From positions 4,543,232-4,607,231 of the forward strand of contig JBBMNZ010000001.1 of the NCBI GenBank assembly GCA_037954325.1: 64,000 nt of DNA, given 5' to 3'. Positions 57,310 through 64,000 of this stretch are shown piece after piece; the first letter of the stretch is position 1; each line of letters opens with the position of its first letter. The DNA is from Fistularia commersonii. Lineage: Eukaryota > Chordata > Actinopteri > Syngnathiformes > Fistulariidae. The notes below the pieces were generated by a model that did not search any database, was not told the origin of the DNA, and worked only from the letters and a program-made list of their open reading frames with translations. Made by a program: the position numbers and the translations under genes.

Positions 57310-60300
57310 TTTACTCTAGAATAACAAATAATAAACAAATAATGAATAAAGATAAAGTTTAGAGGGCTTCCTAGCTTCATTAGCTCACCGTTCACCACAA
57401 ATAATGCATAGCGAACGCATAGCTTGCGTATTATTTGTTGCAATGAGGTCTGAAACGTAACTTTTTTTTTTTTTTTTTCAAATGCAGCTTTACTTTCGCT
57501 GGCCATCTGCGACGCTTCTGCATTCTCGCTTTCTCTTGAAAAAGCTCTCCGGCGACTTTAGTTTCCGGCTCTTTCTTTGTCAAGGGCTAGCTTGTGGTTG
57601 CTAATGGTGTGGAAGAGGCGGGGTTAAACCAAGTCGGGTCACCTGTCAATCACAGGGCCGCTGACTGCAGTATTCACTGAAACCACACGGGGTTCATGTT
57701 TTCTAGCGAGAAGTTAAAACTTTTTCTGAAACAGTCCCAGGGAATGTGGTCGCCCCCCCCCCCCACCGCGGGCCGTGCAATCAAAATCAAATCTGAGGGA
57801 TTTCCCTCCGATAATTCCTGTAACCGAACACCCCTGCAAAGATGTTCCACATGGTGCAGGCCGAGGCCCTCGGAACAGTGATGTCACCGCTCATCGGGTT
57901 ACACCTCCCTTAGCGGCCATGTTGGAATCTGCTGTGTGTGTGTGCGTGTGTGTGTGTGTATGTGTGTGTGTGCATTGGATCGTGACATCAGCAGCAAGCG
58001 GGCTTGACAAGAACCCGACCCGAATTGAAGGGATCCCAGTGCTGATACTCGTACTCGCAACATTTAACTAGTACTCGCTGTACTCGACCGACCAGGTTGT
58101 GTTTTACTAAATCTAAAACGACTCATTCTTTCATTCATCCGTTTCTAACTTCTAACTGAGGTGTGATGGGTTTTGCTCGCGGCGCCGTCTCCGCGGAGAC
58201 GCTAAGGATGTGAAAATAAATTAAATTAACTTTTAGGTTCAGTTATTATGTTATAGAGAATTATTCATTCAGTCATATTTTACATCTATTTATTAGCATA
58301 ATTGTATTTACTGTTTCATTTATTTTGATATCAATCATTGCGTATATGCATTTTTTGATTTTATTAACTTTAAGAATCATTTTACGTCATTATCTCCTCC
58401 CCGATCATTTTCTGGGTTTTGTCAAAGTTTTGTTTCAGCTTTTTTTTTTTATCCGGATGATTCAGGTAGATTTTCAAGGGAATTTTCTTCAATATCATCA
58501 TATTCATTAAATGCGTTTATTGTTTTGTGACAGTTTGAAGTTAATTCATGAATTCCCCCTTGATTTTGTCATTTCCTTCACTTTGAACCAAACATTTGTT
58601 TTCACTCATTAATTCAAAACAAATGACTTCTGCTCTCTCGTTCCATCATATCTTTTAAATCAGTTTGACTTTTTGGATTTTATTTATTGATTTACTTATT
58701 TTTCCTGGCTGATATTATATAATTAAATCCAATAACTTCATAAACTTCAAATATACTCAATAAAAAAATAATTGAATGGAAATAAATGAAAATAATTGTA
58801 ATGAAGTAAATCCAAGTGAATTTAAATGTAAAAAAATGTTGCTCAAAATGATGATTGAACATCTTTATTATACCTTTGTAATAACTTTAATCATAAACAA
58901 TAATCTCTTTGCAAAATGTGATCACTGAAGCGATTCTTCTAGCCGAGACATGAAGCGAAAACTGCTTTGTTAAACACAAGCGTCAGACAGGAAGTGGAAC
59001 CTGTGGTTGTTGTTTCCTGACATATTTTTTTATCATTTGCATATTTAACTCTCGCTGAATCCCAGATGGGATCAACCGCGATCGGCCGGCGCCTCGATTT
59101 AACCCCTCTCTTTTTTTTTTTACTCCAGCTTTAAGTAAATTTTGATAAAGGCCCAATTTCCTCCCGGTGTTGTTATTAGCTTTTATAGCGACGCGCCATC
59201 TGGCGAGCGGAGGAGAGGAATCCATAATGAAGACGGCTGCGTCTGACAGACTGCGATGAAAGACAATCGCCATTTTCTTAACCTATCAGACGCCGCTGTC
59301 TCAGGCTCCGCCCCCACGCCACCTGACAGACACAATATAATTTCACAATAATAATAAGAACTTCCCTTTGCTTGCATGCTGAGACGACGCAAAGCTCGGA
59401 GTTTCACGGTCAGAGCCAATCACGGCTGACGCTGGGGAAGGGGGCGGAGTTTGACCCGGTTGGGTCAGCTGTCAATCATCCATCCCTTGAATGTTTTAGG
59501 ACTGCGGGTGGAAGATGGAGAACTTAGGAGAACATGGAGACTCCACACAGAGCGTCATGGCTCAGGTGGAGACCACCATCTTAAGGAGGAGGAAAGATGG
59601 AAATCCGCCAACGTGGATTTTAATTTCTCGTTTTTTTTCCGTTCAAAGGATTTATTTCTAATCTGATCTTCTGGCTTAAGGCCGGGGTGGATTAGGGGTG
59701 TAGGTGACTGATCCTGGTGGAGAACGAGACGGATTTGGAGGCTCCTCCTCCATTCTTCTCATTCCAAAGGCCGGGTCGTCTCATATTTTAATTTTATCTC
59801 ATTTGAGGGTTATTTTACTCCAGGAAAACGTCGCCGTTACACCTGCGACATTTAATTCTAAGAACTTTGAGCGTCTTACAGTTCCTCCGCGACCCCGTGA
59901 GTCGCTCCGAGCCGGCGGATTGGTCACATCGCCGGCGGGCCGCGCCACAAAGAGCGACGGCGAGGGGGGGGTGGTTATTATCTCGACAGCTGGATATTGG
60001 GATCCCGGCGCCGCCGAGCGTGTCGGCTCTTTTCCGGAAGGCAAACACCTCGGAGTACGTCTTCGGCGAAAAATCAGATACTAGTTACATTTCCATTTTT
60101 ATGGAGCGCCGTGGTTTTAATCACCGTTTCGGAAAGACTATTAGAACAGTTCTGCGTCGGGGGAGGGGGTGAGGGGGGGGTGGGGGGTTAGGAGCGGCCA
60201 ACCGGAGCGGAGGACAAAAAAAAAAAATAAAAAAAAATGGCGTCACAGATTATTAAAAACGAAGATGGCGGTCGTATCTCAGCGGGTTTAACGGCAGACA

Positions 60301-60810
60301 TTAACAACCCCAAAGATCAACCGCTGCCAATGATACGGTTTGCCCCCCCGAACCCCCACCCACCTCGAGAAGGACACCCCCCTGTCCACCGTCCAACCCC
60401 AGAATATCTAGCTTTAGATGGAAGCTCGATTGACAAGAGGAAATAATCCCCCGGGATTAACTGTGGGCGGAGCCTAATTACATCCAGCTACAAGCCACAA
60501 ACGAATCTAGTGCTGTGTGTGTGCGCGCGCGCGTGTGTGTGTGTGGTGCGCATGTGTGTGTATGTGTGTGTGTGTGGAGCAAGATGATGTTTTGTTTTGA
60601 TGAGATTATAAACTCCAAAAAATAGAAAAAGGACGATGGACCAAATGGAAACCCGGCAGTGGTTGGATGTGTAGTTACAGGAGCTCGAGCAGGTTCCTGA
60701 GGTTCTCATGGGTTCATTTCGGTGAGAACCTCTGGTGAGGAGCACCGAGCGGAGGGCCGGGTCCCCCCGAGGACAGAGGAACATAAAATGGGATTAAAAT
60801 TAAAACCGAA
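57310..60810. other. Intergenic DNA
   Basis: A T-tract at 57461-57478, TG at 57935-57973, an AT-rich desert at 58230-58930, complex sequence at 58980-59300 and 59790-60130, and GT/GC tracts at 60517-60576. A dispersed repeat copy is at about 59460-59560 ('ggtcagctgtcaatcatcca', 'gaacatggagactccacaca'). No exon was supported. Confidence 0.5.
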
Positions 60811-60819
60811 TGTGAATAA

Positions 60820-61515
60820 ATGGAAGAAGACCACGTCATCCTTATAGAACCAATATGAGACTTCCATTGTAGACAATGGAAGTTGTCTTCAATGACAATG
60901 ACCGACAAGAGAACGTCCACCATGGAGATCCAATGTGAGAACATCCACCTAAAGTAGCCAACAGGTGCACGTCCACCAAAATGAGCATCCGCTGTGGAGC
61001 ACCAGCATCAACGTGGGAACCAGTATGAGAACATCCACCTTAAAGACCAGACAGGAGAACCAACATGGAAACATTCACTTTGAAGAACCAACGTGAAAGC
61101 ATCGACCTCAAAGAACCAACGTGAGAACATCCACTACATCACCAACCTGAGAATGTCCGTCTAGAATAACCAACGGAAACACTTCCGTTTAAAGAACCAA
61201 CACTAAAACCATGCACTTTAGAGAACCTACATGAGAATGTCCATCGTGAAGAACCAACACGGGACCATCTGCTGTAAGGAACCGATCGAAGTCCATCCAC
61301 TGGAGAGAACATACATAAGATTGTCTCCCTTACAGGACCAACACAAGAGCATCCGCTGCAGAGAACCAGCAGAAGAACATCCATCCGAAAGAGCTGACGG
61401 GAGAACGTCCACCTTGCAGAACCGACAAGAGAACCTCCATGAGAAGGTCCACCTAAAAGAACCGACACGAGGACGTCCGCCTTGAAGAGCCAACATGAGA
61501 ACGTCTACGTAAAGA
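60820..61515 (+). repeat. Degenerate tandem array, about 28-30 bp units
   Basis: 'gaaccaacatgagaacatcc' plus 'acctaaa' or 'accttgaa' in variants recurs about twenty times over 700 bp. Frames through it read as repeats on both strands and are not genes. Confidence 0.8.
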
Positions 61516-61549
61516 ACTTAGTGGCGTGGCTCCCGAGGCCCCGGAAGGG

Positions 61550-63410
61550 ACCCGCCCGTCTCCGTGGCAACGCGCCACGTGTCCGCGCTGCCATTAGCGT
61601 CCCGCCGTAATGGATGCCGCCGTTTAAGGAGGATTTACGGGTTCCTTAAGACCCGACGGCCTGGATCGCCGGATTATTCACAAGAACAAACCGCCGCTTG
61701 TCACGCCGCTGCCGCCGTTGGGGGGGGGGGGGGGGACAAATGGACTCCGTTCCGCGCACGTTTGAAATCAGCCATTTGTATGCGCGCGCGTGCACGTGGA
61801 GGCTGTAATTAAAGGAAATGTGTCCCGGGTGACAAGACACCATCAAGTTGTCTTTTGTAATACATGCCGCCGCCGCCGCTGAGCTGAGGATGATTAAGAG
61901 CGCGCACGCATGCACGCACGCACACCCACACACACACAAACGTGCACGTGTTGCGAACGGAGGCGGTGGATCCCTGCTGGCGACGGGCGGCGCTGCAGGT
62001 GCCGCCGTGCACGTCAAGCGAAAGGTCAGAAGACTTTCTTCTTATTGAGCTGCACACTTAAGGAGGGAAAGGACCTTCTCCTCATCATGTGCACGTGCAC
62101 GTGCACACACGCCGGGCTCATAAAGTCCCCCCCCCCCCCCCCCCCGCAGGCAAAAAAAAAAAAAAAAAACCTGTCTTATCTAAACGGCGGCTGATGACAC
62201 GCTCTACATTTTCGCCGCCATGTGTTTTTAACCAACACTAATTGCCGCCATTTGATTTTTTTTTTTATTTTTCCTTTCAGGACCTGGAGCGAGGCGGCGC
62301 TCGGCTGGAGGCTCGCCGTCCGCAGAGGAAAAGGTACGGAATATTTCCACTTTTTCAGCGATCTATTTGAGCAAGCACCCCCCCCCCCCCCCCACACACA
62401 CACACACACATAAACATACATAAATCTACAATTAAGGTTTCAGACGCTACTAAACATCACTTCCTGGAACCTGAAACAACAGGACGTTACTCGTCACTTC
62501 CTGTTTTTTTTTTCCTTTGTCGTCAGAAAGCGGTTCTGGATTTTATCCGGCGTCGGGACACAAGCGGTGTAGTACCGTGGATGGCCTCTAGGGGCAGCAG
62601 TGAGGCGAACTACGTAACTTCTTCGCGGCGCCGTTAGCACAGGGAGACGGTTAGCATCGATCGACAGGTGGTCAAGGTTTGTGAACATAGAGGCTCCAAA
62701 CAGAGGAGAACCCAGACTGGAGAACATGGACCAGAAGAACCCAAGCAGGGGTCGAACCAGGTTCTCTGAACAGCTCACCATGAACCGTCGGCACCTTGGG
62801 TTATTCTACGGTTTCATTTTAAAAAAAGGGGATTATAATCTGCCAGATTAAACGGCCAGACATCATTAACAAGCTTGTTAAAATGAGACGGTAATCTGAT
62901 AATCTCTCGGCACACACACATTCGTCGCACCTCCTCCTCTTTGGGGTTGAGTGGGCCGACCGACGCCCCCCCCCCGGCGAAGCCGAGACAGAAGCGATAC
63001 TGAAATGACCGTCATTACGACCAATCACGTTGCTTCGCCGGCGTTTGAAGACAAAGACGGGGAAATTGGACGCCGCGGCAAAAAAGTAGCTCTCAGCGGC
63101 GCTAATGACACCCGGACCGCGGAGAAAGGACACGGGAACATTTATGAAAGGTTCGGGAAGGTCTGCCGAGAAAACACACGGGATCCGACGGAGAATCGTG
63201 GGATTTAACAGGGGTCAAATATCGCAGCGTTCTGCGACCGTGGAAAAACGGCGGCCCAGAGGAACCCGGAGAACACGCAGTAACACCTGAACTCATGAGC
63301 TGAATTGGTGCCGCAACTGAGCTCGGGACTCAATTTGCTCGCATATCAATTTCCCCATTAAAATGAACTGAAACGCTATGAATCTCTTCCAGCCCCCTGG
63401 TTTTGTTTTT
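61550..63410. other. Intergenic DNA with candidate regulatory blocks
   Basis: The stretches 61550-61860 and 62850-63400 are complex. C and A homopolymers lie at 62128-62170, with C/CA runs at 62379-62410. A dispersed repeat copy (GGAGAACCCAGACTGGAGAA, then ACATGGACC) is at 62690-62780. No exon was supported. Confidence 0.5.
61780..62110. promoter_or_regulatory. Cluster of CACGTG-type E-boxes
   Basis: GTGCACGTGG (61790), CGTGCACGTGTTG (61941), GTGCACGTC (62006) and the tandem GTGCACGTGCACGTGCAC (62090-62107) lie within 330 bp. CACGTG is the core for USF/MYC/CLOCK-type bHLH factors. CA-rich microsatellite drift could also produce it. Confidence 0.3.
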
Positions 63411-63429
63411 AAATAATATCGCTTTTTTT

Positions 63430-63860
63430 TTTCGGACTATAAGCCGCTAGTTTGTTCACACGCTTTGACCGCCGCACTTTAAACAACGACACGGCTGATT
63501 TATGTTTTTTTTTTTTATGCTAATGAGCTTCATGCCCCAAAAACATTTAGTCATTTCCGACACCGAAGAAGACGACTTTTACGGTTTTAGCGCGCAGGAG
63601 GAAGACCAAGATAGCGATCAGCTGGACTTTTCCTTGTGTAATTTATTATTAATCTTTTTCATCAGCCGTGTTACAGGCACTGTTGTGAAAAAAAAGCATT
63701 TCTAGTATGAATTTGTGGATGTTGCTGGTATGTATTTAATTAAAAGTTTAAAAAAATGTTTCTGTGAAAATATCTCACGTTACATCATGGACACCTACAT
63801 ATTTATTTGTTTACATAGATTCGGCTTATATTCGGGTCCGCTACATAGTCTGGAAGTAAC
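63430..63860. mobile_element. Probable DNA-transposon remnant with 'CGGACTATAAGCCGC' end
   Basis: The left end CGGACTATAAGCCGC and a decayed right side (ATTCGGCTTATATTCGGG, then CTACATAGTCTGG) resemble inverted ends of a family common in fishes. Between them an acidic frame (63502-63705) contains SDTEEDDFYGFSAQEEDQDSD in parts, followed by a hydrophobic end. It might be a transposase N-terminus or chance. The superfamily is not resolved. Confidence 0.45.
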
Positions 63861-63864
63861 TGAA

Positions 63865-64000
63865 ATTTATAAATAACGTGTACAAAAAATAATAATACTT
63901 AATTTTGTACATTGTTGAGAAATAAACTGGGTTTATTCAATGTAGATCAGGTTAAGGGAATTTTTTATTTCACATGCTACAATGTGTTGCTAAATGTAAC
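63865..64000. other. AT-rich right edge of the window
   Basis: The last 140 bases are AT-rich and hold no recognised element. The window ends here, so features to the right, including possible upstream exons of the - strand gene, cannot be seen. Confidence 0.6.

Noticed and set aside
60820..61515. Regular repeats considered as a CRISPR array
   Set aside because: Units are contiguous and degenerate without spacers, and the window is vertebrate DNA.

Overview
The window is vertebrate nuclear DNA, almost certainly from a ray-finned (teleost) fish. The evidence is spliced GT-AG genes, a CpG-island promoter, very many (CA)n/(TG)n microsatellites, long G/C and A/T homopolymers, and dispersed repeats typical of teleosts (non-LTR 3' tails of the 'TTTATTGATCC' type, Tc1-like, piggyBac-like and hAT-like non-autonomous elements). 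No long open reading frame is a gene by itself. The long ORFs are by-products of simple repeats or of GC-rich DNA.

The one gene that can be named with certainty is lmo4 (LIM domain only 4, a nuclear transcriptional adaptor) on the + strand at about 3.7-12.75 kb. Its CDS is split into four coding exons (4839-5074, 9411-9507, 9923-10078, 11833-11841), giving 165 residues with two complete LIM zinc-binding domains. A probable non-coding first exon lies in a CpG island at about 3.0-4.2 kb. A 3' UTR of about 0.9 kb ends near an AATAAA at 12728. Which teleost copy (lmo4a or lmo4b) it is was not resolved.

From 12.75 kb to the end the window looks like a gene-poor regulatory landscape, as expected beside a developmental regulator. 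Blocks of apparently unique, TAATTA-rich sequence that look like conserved non-coding elements alternate with repeats. Such blocks are at about 20.98-22.25, 27.4-28.6, 33.67-33.94, 35.3-35.97, 40.1-40.8, 45.0-46.5, 55.1-56.0 and 61.5-63.4 kb. Their conservation is inferred from composition only.

A probable second gene lies on the - strand. Two exons (36296-36097, then 31872-31695) splice in phase and encode the C-terminal end of, or a whole small, two-helix membrane protein that I do not recognise. Beyond its stop codon is a diverged tandem array (30.5-31.2 kb). At least two of its units carry an AATAAA followed by an A-tract when read in the direction of that gene.

Repeats are the other dominant theme. 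At least eight separate, degenerate tandem arrays with unrelated units occur (5.2, 19.0-20.1, 25.5-26.1, 39.0-39.9, 43.9-44.5, 50.3-51.3, 56.3-56.5 and 60.8-61.5 kb), one of them with higher-order structure interrupted by a retroelement tail. Mobile-element remnants include a 358-bp Tc1-like deletion derivative inserted into an older repeat whose uninterrupted relative is also in the window, a Tc1/mariner MITE nested in a hAT-like element, and a 90-bp piggyBac-like MITE.
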